Origin: Lophium mytilinum
Lineage: Eukaryota > Ascomycota > Dothideomycetes > Mytilinidiales > Mytilinidiaceae
Direction of reading: 5' to 3'
DNA length: 64,000 nt
NCBI GenBank assembly: GCA_010093605.1
Contig: MU004182.1
Span: 839,032 to 903,031, forward strand
Each line of letters opens with the position of its first letter. Position 1 is the first letter of the stretch. This document shows, piece after piece, positions 24,867-35,560 of the stretch. The notes under the pieces are model-generated. The model searched no databases and was not told where the DNA came from. It saw only the letters and a list, made by a program, of their open reading frames with translations. Both the position numbers and the translations under genes were made by a program.

Positions 24867-24960
24867 TGCGCGCATCTCCTATCTCTCTTCCCATGCTTCC
24901 ACAAACGAGACCCTGCACGCGTCTCACCCAGCTCGAGACCAGCGAGGGCGAAGCTGTAGC
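24867..24960 (+). repeat. Degraded dispersed repeat, copy B
   Basis: Same direction as copy A and more GC-rich. The complementary strand of this copy has a short protein-like reading (GYSFALAGLELGETRAGSL), which matches loosely what copy A encodes in the same direction. Both may come from one ancestral coding fragment. Confidence 0.45.
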
Positions 24961-25137
24961 CTCGCAGATAGGCTAAGTCGCAATAGCAAGACCGTGAAAG
25001 AAACGAAGACGACCCAACTACAAAACTTTAGTCCCGCTAAACGCCATGCTGTCGAAGCCGGCCCCTTCGATATCAAAATCTGTCCAAATATTGGAAAAGG
25101 CACGATATAAATCCTGTATCTCAACTGCGGCAACCAC

Positions 25138-27486
25138 CTAGGACCAGCCCTGACCCTGCCCTTGCTGTCCAGTGGGCTGTCCTGGCCTAGGGAATACCGG
25201 CAACGTCTCCACCGCCTCGAGACCCATCCCGCCCATCGTTCCTTGGCCGGTGTTTTGCCAGCCCTGGCCCGTTTGTTGGTTCACGAACGTGCTTTGTCGG
25301 AAAGGGTTCGTGCTTCCTGTCGGGTTGGGCAATAGGCCGGTTTGCTGTTGTGGTACTTGCGGTTGAGGCGATGGGTTGCGGGCGAAAGGGTTCGTTCCTG
25401 TTGGTGCTGGCTGCATGGGCGAAAGGGTATTTTGCTGCGGTGCGAAGGGAGAGCTGTTCTGAGGGGTCTGGATAGGCGGAGGCGATGTAAAGGGTGATGA
25501 GGACAGACCAAGACCAGGTGATTGTTGACTCTGGGTGCCGTGCTTGGCAAAAGGATTTGTAGGGGAGCGAGCGAGCGGTTGTGCGATTGGAGGATTGCTC
25601 AAAAGCTTGGGTTCGGCAATAATATTAGGCATTACAGAGTTACGGAATGGGTTGGTAGACTGGGGGTGTAGGGGATCAGCAACCGGATTGGGATTGCCGA
25701 ACTGTTGTGCTGGTTGGGGGGAGAAGTTCGCGACACCATTCTGGGGTATGCTGGAAAGCGAGGTGTTCTGCGGGTTGAATGGCTGTGGGGTGTACCCGCC
25801 GAAGCCAGCGCCTGTGAAAGTAGGTTGCATGTGCTGCTGCTGTGGCTGTTGTTGTGGCTGCTGTTGCGGTTGCTGTTGCGGTTGCTGTTGCGGTTGCTGT
25901 TGCGGTTGCTGTTGCGGTTGCTGTTGCGGATGGCCAAATGGATTCGTAGCCTGGAAATCCGTGATCTGGGCGGGGGCTTGGTATCCAATAGGTTGCATGT
26001 TCGTCTGCTGGGGATACTGCTGGAATTGCTGGTTTTGTTGAACCATAGGCTGTTGATTCTGCTCGATTGATGCGAAGAAATCGATCAGATCCGGGGCAGG
26101 GCCTTTGGTTTCTTGCTTGATCGGTGCTGCAGACGCTTGCTTCGGCGAAGGGAAACCTTGTCCTGCGGGTGTTTTCGACGCTGCAGGTTTCGAGTCTGCA
26201 AATGCTCTACTTGTCCCATTTGAACTCTTACCACCACCAAGCTTCTTCGCTTCTCTTTCGGCGAGATATTGACGGCGATTTATCTCGAAGTCCTTGTCGT
26301 TCAAGTATTCCTCCAACGACGCAGCTAGACTTGTAGGGGCGTGCTTTATTTTCGGAATCTCGAGCCGTGTCGAGTGTTCGTGCATTCTTGCGACACTCAG
26401 GTACTGCACGACTAGGTCCGTTTGCTTGACGAACGTGCGATAAATCAGCAACGCCCTGCTAGCATCCGGGTGAGACATCTCAAAGTAATGTTCTAAAGAT
26501 TACTTAGCGGCTAGCCTCAGTCAACGCTCACGTAGTACTCACCAAGCACATTGATTGTCCCTTCATTCATAACATGGAAGAGCACGAGCAGGTCCATTGT
26601 CAATAACCGGAACGCGGTCAAAGTGATTTCGTTCTCGGGTTCCTCAGCAAGGAGCTAGGGAGTCATATTAGCCAAGTCCGATAAACAATCAGGGTTCTCC
26701 TGGAAATGTACCTCGCATCTTAGCAAGTATCTTATCTGCTCTTGAACGCTCTCCGTTTCACGCAACAGGCCTTTGTCAATGCTCAACCTCTTGAGCCGAC
26801 CCTCTCCCCCGCGCACATAGTCAATCTTTGTAGTTCCGTACTCTTGCGCTCGGCGGAGCAGATATTCGGCGTACGTTCGAATATTTCGGCCTTGGGTTTG
26901 AACTAGTTTTCCGGGCAACGTTAGCATAGTGTCTGTAAGGGTTCCTACAATAGCCCAGATATCGTTACTGGTTCGCCATTGGCGCTGAAGCTAGGATCTC
27001 GCGGAATATCAAAGATCATTTCCGCTTCGTGCAGGTTCACCGCCAATGAATATAGTATAGGCGTCAATCCCATGCAAAGGGGTTGTTTGCACCAGACTAG
27101 TATCAAAATAGGGCCACGTACCCTCTGTGAAATGGTTTATTGCCAGCTTCCGTTGCGGGTTCTGGGCCAGGAACTTGAGTGTAACATCCGGCTCCCCTTC
27201 CCGAATCATGAGGTGAACAATAATGAGGGACTTGAAGACGATGGTCCATGTCGAGTCCCGCAGTCGGTTCGTGAGGGCGCGGAAGATCTCAGCGACGCCG
27301 GCCTCACCGGCGTGAGTGGCTATGAGGATGTGCTCGACATATTTGGATTTCGGGGCGGCGAGCTGGCGGAATGGTTTATCAGTTCAAGAAGGCATCGCGG
27401 CAGGCAGAGCTGTAGTCTCTTGTGTTCTGGGGCCTTACCTTGATCTTTGTGCCGCCCTTGACTGACTTCTCGAACGAGCTCGTCAT
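25138..27486 (-). CDS. Clathrin adaptor AP180/YAP1801-like (ANTH domain, NPF motifs)
   Basis: Endocytic adaptor binding PI(4,5)P2 through its ANTH domain and clathrin or EH-domain partners through its tail. The start at 27486 reads MTSSFEKSVKGGTKIK, the standard ANTH opening. It is followed, over short introns, by ATHAGEAGVAEIFRALTNR, IVFKSLIIVHLMIREGEPD, LLRRAQEYG and RLSIDKGLLRETESVQEQIR. The large last exon (26478-25138) holds the end of ANTH (FVKQTDLVVQYLSVAR), LEEYLNDKDFEINRRQYLAE and a long Gln/Pro/Asn-rich tail. The tail has five NPF motifs (NPFGH, NPFRN, NPFAK, NPFARN, NPFRQ) and eight tandem PQQQ units (separate entry). Exon joins in the N-terminal third were read only by family similarity. 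Confidence 0.9.
25834..25929 (-). repeat. 12-bp coding minisatellite encoding PQQQ repeats in AP180
   Basis: At least five perfect 12-base units (plus-strand ctgttgcggttg, 25861-25920) plus a partial unit, with two degenerate units at 25834-25857. They encode about eight PQQQ units in the disordered tail. The near identity of the units at DNA level points to recent slippage. Confidence 0.9.
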
Positions 27487-27789
27487 ATCGAGTGAGGTTA
27501 TACTGGCGGCGCGACGTGTGTAGTTGGATCGGGTGGGTGTTCCGGGCCGGGTCTATCGCAACATAGTGGTGCAGAACAATGGAAAGGATAGGCGCATACG
27601 GATAGCTGCTGTGATGTGCAGAAGCACTGGGGCCTGGGTGCTATGCAGAAGCCGCAGCGGTGAGTTGTTCGGAGGAGCTGGCCGCAATGCAGCATTGGTG
27701 CTGTTGGCGATGACGCTCCCGCTCCACCCCGTGCGCCGTTGCGACTCCATCCCACCACGCTGCTGGAATAAACTTCTTCAATTGCAGCC
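27487..27789. other. Divergent promoter between AP180 and NudC genes
   Basis: About 300 bp separating two head-to-head starts. No recognised element. Confidence 0.4.
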
Positions 27790-28467
27790 ATGGCTTCGTC
27801 TCCCACTCCGTCGGAGCGCGGTCGAGCAGACGAGGAGCTCAAAGCCAAAGAGGCTGCCGAGCAAGGTGCCCTGCCCTACAAGTGGACTCAGACCATCAAG
27901 GACGTTGATATCACCGTCTCGGTGCCTGGAAACCTCAAGGGTCGCGATCTGGATGTCAAATTCACTAAAGGGAAGCTCAAGATCGGCGTCAAGGGCCAGG
28001 ACCCAGTCATAGATGTATGGTGTTGCTTGTCTATTCTATCAAAATAAAGCTAAGAGGTCCTGCAGGGTGACCTTCCGCATCCCATCCTCGTTGACGAATC
28101 CACCTGGACCCTCGAAACAGTACCCGAAGGCAAGGAAATAGCCGTACATCTAGATAAGGTCAACAAGATGGAGTGGTGGGCGCACGTCGTGACGTCGGCA
28201 CCGAAGATAGATACCTCCAAAATCCAGCCTGAGAACAGCAATCTGAGCGACTTGGACGGCGAGACGAGGAGCATGGTCGAGAAGATGATGTTTGACCAGC
28301 GGCAGAAAGAGATGGGCAAGCCTACAAGTGACGAGCAGAAAAAGATGGATATCCTGTCTCAGTTTCAATCGCAGCATCCAGGTAGGTCGGCTGCATGTGG
28401 TGAGACAGCCTTGTGTAAAAGCTTACAAAAATCAGAAATGGACTTCTCCAACGCCAAAATGGGCTGA
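27790..28467 (+). CDS. Nuclear movement protein NudC (CS domain)
   Basis: CS-domain co-chaperone linked to dynein regulation and nuclear migration in filamentous fungi (Aspergillus nudC). Three exons, 27790-28014, 28066-28381 and 28436-28467, join in frame to 190 residues. A charged N-terminal stretch precedes the CS core: [56 protein letters not shown] and [17 protein letters not shown]. The C-terminus has [20 protein letters not shown] and ends [11 protein letters not shown], the NudC signature end. The length is normal for fungal NudC. The last exon is only 32 bp. Confidence 0.95.
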
Positions 28468-28835
28468 AAACGGTCATGCCGAGCATCATGAGACTACAAC
28501 GGGTATGGTCTGAGGTTTCAAAAGCATTTTCCATCATGTCAACCATACTTCAGTAGCAGTAAATTGACTGGTTGATCACGAGTATTTAAGAATTACTTGG
28601 TGCTGCACAACTTACACCTCGATCTTCCACGAGGGATATTAACAGACTGAAAATAATGGCACTCAAGATATAGATCGTCAAAGACACTAGACATTGTTGT
28701 CAGCCTCCTCACAGGCATGAAAATCACATGCAAATAAGATTTGGGAGGATGCTGCTATCTCCTGGTATGATCTTGAAGTCAGTACGAAGTACAGCTATAA
28801 CACATATATAATACACCACGACTTCAAACTCTCCA
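28468..28835. other. Intergenic, convergent 3' ends
   Basis: About 370 bp between the ends of NudC (plus) and the aspartyl-tRNA synthetase (minus). AT-rich, with no other feature. Confidence 0.5.
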
Positions 28836-31207
28836 TTACTCTTTAAGCTGCAGATGATAGGTCTCAAGCTGCTCCTTGGTGACTGCATTCGGTGATTTCA
28901 CGAGCATATCCTCCCCTTTACCACTCTTCGGGAAGGCGATGACATCTCGAACCGACTCTTTACCCATCATTACCGCAATGAGGCGATCAAATCCCAAAGC
29001 CAGTCCCGCATGTGGCGGGCATCCAGCGCTCAGAACTTGGATCAGGTGTTTGAAATCCTGAAGCCGCTCGTCACTCATCTGGAGCACGTCGCGCAGAACA
29101 TACTCCTGCACCTTGGCATCATGGATACGCCGGCTTCCTCCCCCGAGCTCGACACCGTTGACGACGATATCGTAATGCTCCGCAGTAACTGCTGATGGAT
29201 CTGTCAGAAGAAGATCAACGTCTTCAGGAGTCTTAGGCGCTGTAAACGGGTGGTGTGTGGCGGATAGCCCGGCTGCACCACCTTGGCCAGGGTCTGTGTC
29301 GTTACTAGGCGAGAAGAGTGGGAAATCAGTAATCCAGAGGAACTTGAAGTCATGGGGTTGCTCGATCAATCCTTCGTTCCTTGCTGCTTTGTGAAGAGCC
29401 AGCCTCAGGTTTCCGAGAGGTGTAAAGCCACCAGAGAATGGCGCATTTTTGCGCGCCTGTAGGACGACCAAGTCGCCTTGCTCCAGGTCCAGCATCTCCT
29501 CAACTTGTTCTGCGCCTTCGAATCCAAATGCGTGTAGCCCTGAGAGAGGTTTTTTCGTATCATAAACAAAGATCCCAGGCTTCCCTTCTGGGTTGTTTTG
29601 AAACGGTGTTGCATCCGGACTGCTCATAAAGCTTGCGATAAACTTCTGCGTCTGACGAGCATCGTCAGATACGCTCAGCTTCATCACCTCGACAATCGGA
29701 TCATGTAATGGACCAATATTGAGGATCAGATCAGCTGGGAGAAGATACTCGATTCGATGAATCTGGTGATGATTAGATCATGTCGTAGAAACTCTTTGCA
29801 ACTCCTGGGGCACACTTACCTCCATTCCAAGTCTTAGATCCGGCTTATCCGATCCGTACTGCGCCATAGCGTCATGGTAAGCCATACGGGTGAATTGAGC
29901 GTCTGGGCTCGTCCAGCCAAGCATTTCCTGCCATATATGTTTTATGAGCCCTTCGATTTGCTGCATCACTTCTTCGCCAGTCACAAAAGACATTTCTAGA
30001 TCGAGCTGCACAGCCGTTAGAAAAGGCCAATGTTTCTCATAAAAGCAGGCTTGCCTGTGTGAATTCCGGTTGTCTATCGGCTCGCAGATCTTCGTCTCGG
30101 AAACAGCGGGCAACCTGGAAGTACTTGGGTATGCCGCTAGCCATGAGAATCTGCTTGTATTGTTGTGGGCTCTGTGGCAGAGCATACGCTAAACCTTTAG
30201 TCCTTGTAGGTACAAGAAACTCCCGAGCTCCTTCAGGTGTCGATTTGAACAGGAGTGGGGTTTCGATCTCCAAGAAGCCAGAACCTATGAGCCTTTGCCT
30301 GCAAAGTTGAGCAACCTTGGCCCGGAAAGCCAAGGCCTTACGAATGTCATCCCCCATTCGTATCTGAAGATGTCGTTGTTCCGGAAGGAATGCGGTCTGT
30401 CCGGTAACAAGCGCATTTGGCATTGTGTTGAGGAGCTGAACGTCGTCAACATTCACTTCAATGTTGGCGATGAGCTCAACGCCAGTTTCGGATTTGTCTT
30501 TAGGGGGGATTCGCTCCTTGAGAATGCCTCGAATGATGATGGGAGAATGGGCATTCAATGTTTTCAGTTTTGCGTGGCTTTCTTTCTCTTTTCCGTTCTC
30601 ATCCTTGCCTAATGAAATGAGTTGGACACAAGTCGCCATGTCGGTGCTTAGAAGCTGCGTAAAAGTCAAGCCTTTAGCCATATCTTTTCGATTGCTTCCC
30701 AAGTATCCATGTAAGAAGACCGTCTCGCCGACTTTAGCATCTTTCAGTGATGCTATGGAACAAGTCGGAGAGGGAAACCTAACTGATCATGTTAGGTAAG
30801 AACTCGAAGAAGGTGTTGCATCGATATGAACTCAGCATAGTTTTGTATGGAACATTGCGTGGTATGCTTCAACAATTCGTGTTTACTAAGTCCATTGAAG
30901 CACCTGGACCACTGGCAAATGATTGTACACAAACTAATGTATAGACGTTTTGATAAATGAACGTACTTGATGACTTGTAATCTTTCAGGAATTGAGGTAA
31001 CGATTGAGCCCGAGTCTCATTTAACAACGGCTTGGAGGATGAGAAAGAGCGTGTTTGGACAGTGCATGTGCAAAGTGCGGAATGAGCACGATTTGATAGT
31101 GGCCCCTGATGATGGGGTCCGTTCCGGATGAGTCTCGAAATCTCAGCATATGATTTCCATACTGGACGCCGAACTCGAGCTCCCGCACACGATGCTTGCA
31201 AAAGCAT
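28836..31207 (-). CDS. MSD1: Mitochondrial aspartyl-tRNA synthetase
   Basis: Class II synthetase of bacterial AspS type, charging mitochondrial tRNA-Asp. The ATG at 31207 opens an Arg/Ser-rich presequence (MLLQASCAGARVRRPVWKSY). A gtacgt intron leads to the anticodon-binding OB domain (KVGETVFLHGYLG, IANIEVNVDDVQLLN). The catalytic core has FLEIETPLLFKSTPEGAREF, YALPQSPQQYKQILM and motif 2 FQVARCFRDEDLRADRQPEF. These are followed by LDLEMSFVTGEEVM, the bacterial-type insertion and motif 3 GLALGFDRLIAVMMG. It ends KSPNAVTKEQLETYHLQLKE. At least three short introns are present; the one at about 29770 and the N-terminal one were not pinned exactly. Confidence 0.93.
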
Positions 31208-31942
31208 AATCAATTAGTTCATATGAGGCGTACAAAGCGATGCAGATGCTATCTCCTGACGGAAATTTCAGTGATGAGGTTGGGGTTGCCAAGAAAATGA
31301 CTAAGCTAAAACTTCGCGGCACACATCTTTTCTTCGCCAGCTGGAGCTTCTTCTCTTCTCCATCCTTCCAGTTTAAAACATGTGAGTAGCAAGCCTCCTC
31401 AAAGCTGAGCAATTTACTGACGATGCTTCTCTAGATGATGAAAACTTGGCGTGCACTCGATGAGCTGTCCTTCCCTTCGCTTTCAGACTCTCCCTTCACC
31501 GGGCTCAAGTGGTCTGGCTGGGAATTGAAGGCAGCATGAAATCGGCGTTCGGCACACACATCTTGTTACATTACGAACGCGATGAAGTTACTCTGAATAT
31601 TCTGGAAAGGTGTAGCGATGTTGCTCGTACAATGTCGCGCGATCGAACGAGCTCTCGAAATGTACCTACATATACCACGAATCAATACGAACCTCCATAT
31701 CATACTGCTCTTGGCTTGAAGTGCGAAGGGATTCTGTCTCTACATGATTGTTCGCTGGCGGTATCTGTGAAGACCAAAAGCTTCCCGCCTCCGCTTTCCA
31801 ACAGCTAGCAATAAAGCAATGTTTTGGGCATGATCAACAGTCTCGCTTCTAGAAACTATCACTTTCGCAATAGGAGCTAGACGTAACAACGCCGTTAATC
31901 TGCGTTATTCAGGACTGACGAAGCTCTAACAACATCAACTAA
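31208..31942. other. Intergenic region
   Basis: About 735 bp. The plus strand at 31383-31540 shows a gtgagt donor, a ctctag acceptor and a 35-codon frame (MMKTWRALDELSF). It is too short and has no family, so I do not call it. The rest is probably the MSD1 promoter and the 3' UTR of the deacetylase gene. Confidence 0.45.
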
Positions 31943-33204
31943 TCATTTCTTGCTATATGGAAACCTTTCACGAAAGTGTATCGCAATATCCTTCCGAGTC
32001 GTCACCCATACATCCGGTTTCGACGCTACATACTCCACAAACCGCTTCAACGCCGGGAACCGGCCCGGTTTAGGGATGATCCTACAATGAAGACCAATGG
32101 TCATCATCTTTGGCTTCCCTTTGAGGCCTTCATCGTAGAGCGTGTCAAAAGCGCTGATTATGTGTCAGAAGACGCCCTTTAGAAAGACAAGAAGTCCTTA
32201 CTTCTTCAAGTGCTCTTCGAAAGCACCAGGTCCTCCTAAGCCATGAGGGGAATGGAATTTGAGGTCATTACAGTCGTAGCTTGGTTTGCAGGTCAGTCAC
32301 AACTTCTCTTTGGCGGGTCGTCTCCTCAAAGATCTCAATCCTACCTGTACGGAATCATCAACATCCCCTTGGCATCTTTGGGATCTTTCGAATTTTCCGC
32401 TGGAACATCAACCCAATGGGGCAGGTCGTCGTCGTAGCAGTCTGCCTCATAAAGCAGCGGAAGGCTCCTCTCTTCATGGATTTTATGGATCAAGGCCTTC
32501 GAGTACGGCGAAAGCCGACCCATATACCAACCCACAGGTGCAGATCCTGTAAGTTTGATGATTGTATCGAGCTGTCGGTTTATGTACTGGCTCTCTAAGT
32601 CTGCAGTCATTCCAAAATAGTCAACCCAACTATGATCCGGTCAGACGAGGCAGCAACTTGATCCTTTAGCTCGGGTAGCTCACCGATATGCATGGGATGC
32701 AATCTCATGTCCCCCGTCCAAGAACGCCTTTGCAACTGCCGGGTTCTTCTCCAGTGCCAAACCAACGGCATACGCTGTTACCGGAAACTTGTATGCCTCG
32801 AACAGATTCAGTAGTCTCCAAATACCGACCCTAGAACCGTAGTCATAATCACTTTCGGCATTTATTTGCCTGACGCCAACACGTGGACCGATATTAGACT
32901 GTTCCCAGAGATGAGATTCCGATTGCTCGTCCCCATTGCTGACCGTACGCTCAGCTCCCTGTATGAGATATTAGCTTGCTCTGTGAAGTACGCCGAGAGT
33001 GTTTACCTCTTCATAATTTATGACAAATGATATTGCGATCTTTGCCCCATTTGGCCACTGAGGGTCTAGAGATTCTCTCCCATACCCAATCAAATCTCGT
33101 GGAAAGTCGTACTCAGAGCCGTAGAGGGGATCAGCATTTCCCGCATCCAGCGTCGATGCAATACCGGCAAAGTTCTTGCTTGTATTGTTCAAATAATCCG
33201 CCAT
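31943..33204 (-). CDS. PuuE-like polysaccharide deacetylase (NodB-fold; allantoinase-type)
   Basis: A NodB-fold carbohydrate esterase 4 superfamily protein of the branch that includes bacterial PuuE (allantoinase), not the classical chitin deacetylases. The N-terminus carries YDFPRDLIGYGRESLDPQWP and AKIAISFVINYEEGAE, both typical of that branch. Then come YGSRVGIWRLLNLFEAYKFP, the metal/active-site region GGHEIASHAYRWVDY, APVGWYMGRLSPYSK and the end MMTIGLHCRIIPKPGRFPAL, followed by FVEYVASKPDVWVTTRKDIA. At least four short introns. The start at 33204 gives MADYLNNTSKNFAG. It is divergent from the acyltransferase-family gene at 33702 with about 500 bp between starts, so co-regulation is possible. 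The substrate could be allantoin or another cyclic or acylated amide. Confidence 0.82.
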
Positions 33205-33701
33205 GTTCGAATGGCGAAACGTCGAAGTCGTGGGGCCGTTGACTTCGAGGACAAAATATATGCTTCAGGTAGAGTGCGGAGAGTTCTCAACCTGTCTTAA
33301 GGCTAGTTGGGATGAGCCGTCCGTCACATCGGCGGACCCACTACTCCCACTTTCGGGAACTGAGTTTAACGGCTATCGGGACATTTCTTTCCAACGAATG
33401 CAGGGTGGCATTCTGCTAGGGACGATGCCGTGTGGACCCGCCTTAGGCAGAAGCAAGTCAGGTTGTATTGACTACGAAGGAGCCTTGTTTATCCATCCTA
33501 GGCAGACCTACATCGGAACGAGCATATGTGTACACATTTCTGGCACATACGTCTTTAAAAGAGATCTTGTGAATATATGTCACCCCGCTACTCAAACTCC
33601 GCTCTCAATCAACCTCGAAATCTTTGCCAAGGATAACATTCGAATGTAATCCTGCACCTACCTCTTTCAAAATTATCGCACGGCCAATTTGCTTCTCGAC
33701 T
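33205..33701. other. Bidirectional promoter region
   Basis: About 500 bp between the divergent deacetylase and C45 acyltransferase-like genes. It also contains an open plus-strand stretch (33203-33649) with no recognised similarity, which I treat as chance. Confidence 0.4.
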
Positions 33702-35014
33702 ATGCGCATGTTGCCGATTGAAGAGGGTATCTCACCGATATATCAGCATGTCATAGCACGTGGGCTGCCTTATGATCGCGGATATGCTTATGGAGAGCAA
33801 GCAAAAGAGAAGATACTGTTCAACGTAAATCACTATCGTCAACCAGGAAAGCTTCCGCCATGGTAAGTCAGGCAATTTACATGCTTAAACTTCATAGCCT
33901 AACTCCAGCTAGGGAAACAATCATCAACGTAATACACGAAGTCTATCTTCCAGCAATAGCAATGTATTATCCTTCGGGACTGGAAGAGATGAAAGGAATT
34001 GCCGCAGGAGCTGAAATCTCCCTCGATGAAATCATCATGTTGAACGCTCGTTACGACTTGTCCCGCGTTAAGAAGCCAGCTCCGGATAGGAACGTAGCCA
34101 GTCTTGCTACGGCTAATGGCGAGAGTAACGAATGTACTAGCGCAGCGTTCCTTTCGAGTACCACGGTGGATGGATCTGTCATCACAGCGCAAAACTGGGA
34201 CATGTCGGCGCATCTCTTGCTCAACGATGCAGCGGTCTACCTCGAAGTTCACCCGGACGTTTCGGAAGGCATACCTGCTATGTTCATCGCCACAGAAGCT
34301 GGCGGATTGGCTCGCTCCGGTATGAACTCCCGCGGGCTAGGAATTACTGCAAATGGCCTCATGACAAACGCAGACTTTGACCCATTGGAGGAGATCATGC
34401 ATGCTGGAGTAAAGAAGTCACCGAAGCCAATGCTGCCTATCTCGTTGGTCCGGCGAATGTTTCTCGAAAGCCAGTCTTTCTCCGCTGGGCTCGTTGCCAT
34501 TAATACATCCCCGAGGCATGTCTCGAACAATCTCATGGTATCTGATGCGCAAGGACTGGCATTGTGCTTAGAAATGACACCATCGCGTGTCTTCACAATA
34601 TCACCGTCGCCAACTAGAGGTTACTTGACGCACTCAAATCATTTCCGGCACCCTGCTTTCCTTGCGGGCGATCAAGTCATTGATAAGTACCCCGGCGGCA
34701 GCAGCTGGTATCGTCCTGAGCGGCTGGAGGCAGGCACTCATGAACTGGCGGAGAAGAAACTCCTGACCGAGGAAAATATCATCAAGAGTTTCTGTGATCA
34801 CGCAGGAGGGCCGGATAGTCTTTGCGCGCACATCGATCCTATCACTTTGTCTGGTCCTACGAAGGAACTGGAAGGGTACCCGTATGGCGGGCCTTATTGC
34901 ACAGTGTCGACCGTCATCTACAGTCTGTCCAAGAGAACGGCTACAGTGTGTAAAGGCCCGCCCTGCAGAGGGGTGTTTCAGACGTTTGCACTGCCCGTGG
35001 ACCCTTCAAGATAA
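33702..35014 (+). CDS. Acyl-CoA:6-APA acyltransferase-like (C45 peptidase) family protein
   Basis: Ntn-hydrolase of the family typified by Penicillium isopenicillin N acyltransferase. Members self-cleave before a catalytic Cys and then act on amide bonds. Exons 33702-33862 and 33913-35014 join in frame (50-bp intron, LPP-W-ETIINV) to 420 residues. Signature parts are IARGLPYDRGYAYGEQAK, MKGIAAGAEISLDEIIMLNA, the nucleophile region SNECTSAAF (Cys about 128) with TTVDGSVITAQNWDM, GGLARSGMNSRGLGITANGL and GYLTHSNHFRHP. The residue before the Cys is Glu, where PenDE has Gly. No beta-lactam genes lie nearby, so penicillin synthesis is not implied. A second possible start is at 33708. The substrate is unknown; its divergent partner is also an amide- or ester-hydrolase-like enzyme. 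Confidence 0.85.
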
Positions 35015-35560
35015 ACTATCACCACCCCTGGGTAATGAAAAGACATGAAAACGTGAATGTAGAATTCCTTGCACTATAACGTAGAGCCCTTGCCGTAGGC
35101 GTAGTCATGCTTTTGGCATATCGCATTTGTTTTATCGCACGTGCTGAGTGAGGCTGTATGGGCGTATATCTTAAAAGGGAGGGTGCAGCTATCTAGGATA
35201 ATCATTAAGGACAGAGAGTGAAGTCTGCGAGTGTAAAAGTTATAACACCATGATTTAGGATATTGCAGTCGTTTTCTTCAATGTGCTAGAACAGGTAGTA
35301 CACCGGTGCGTTTCAAAAATGTGTAGATTTTAAGACTGTGAATTAGACTTTAATCTCATTACCGGATGATCAACAAGCTATCAATCGCGAGTAACCTCCC
35401 TCCTATGCCTCTCTACCTTCCGCGCTCAACCGATCGGTCGAAAGAAGATCCTAAACCAGGAACGCCATTTCTTTGTCGGTTTTCTATACCCATCTAAACG
35501 TGTCGTAACAGCTCTATAAACGAAATCAACGAACGAAAACATTGGTTCATACAAAACCCT
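35015..35560. other. Intergenic, convergent 3' ends
   Basis: About 545 bp between the C45 gene (plus) and VIP1 (minus). AT-rich; no features beyond likely 3' UTRs. Confidence 0.5.

Larger units (their letters stand above)
23800..25137. other. Long intergenic region with a degraded repeat pair
   Basis: About 1.3 kb between the kinase gene and the 3' end of the AP180 gene. No gene is supported. The two ends carry related sequences of about 90 bp (23851-23940 and 24867-24960; separate entries). The middle has purine-rich runs (about 24660-24735). Confidence 0.5.

Noticed and set aside
25535-26041. Cys/Gly repeat protein (CGCCC-type) on the plus strand
   Set aside because: Antisense reading of the PQQQ minisatellite of AP180; not a metallothionein.
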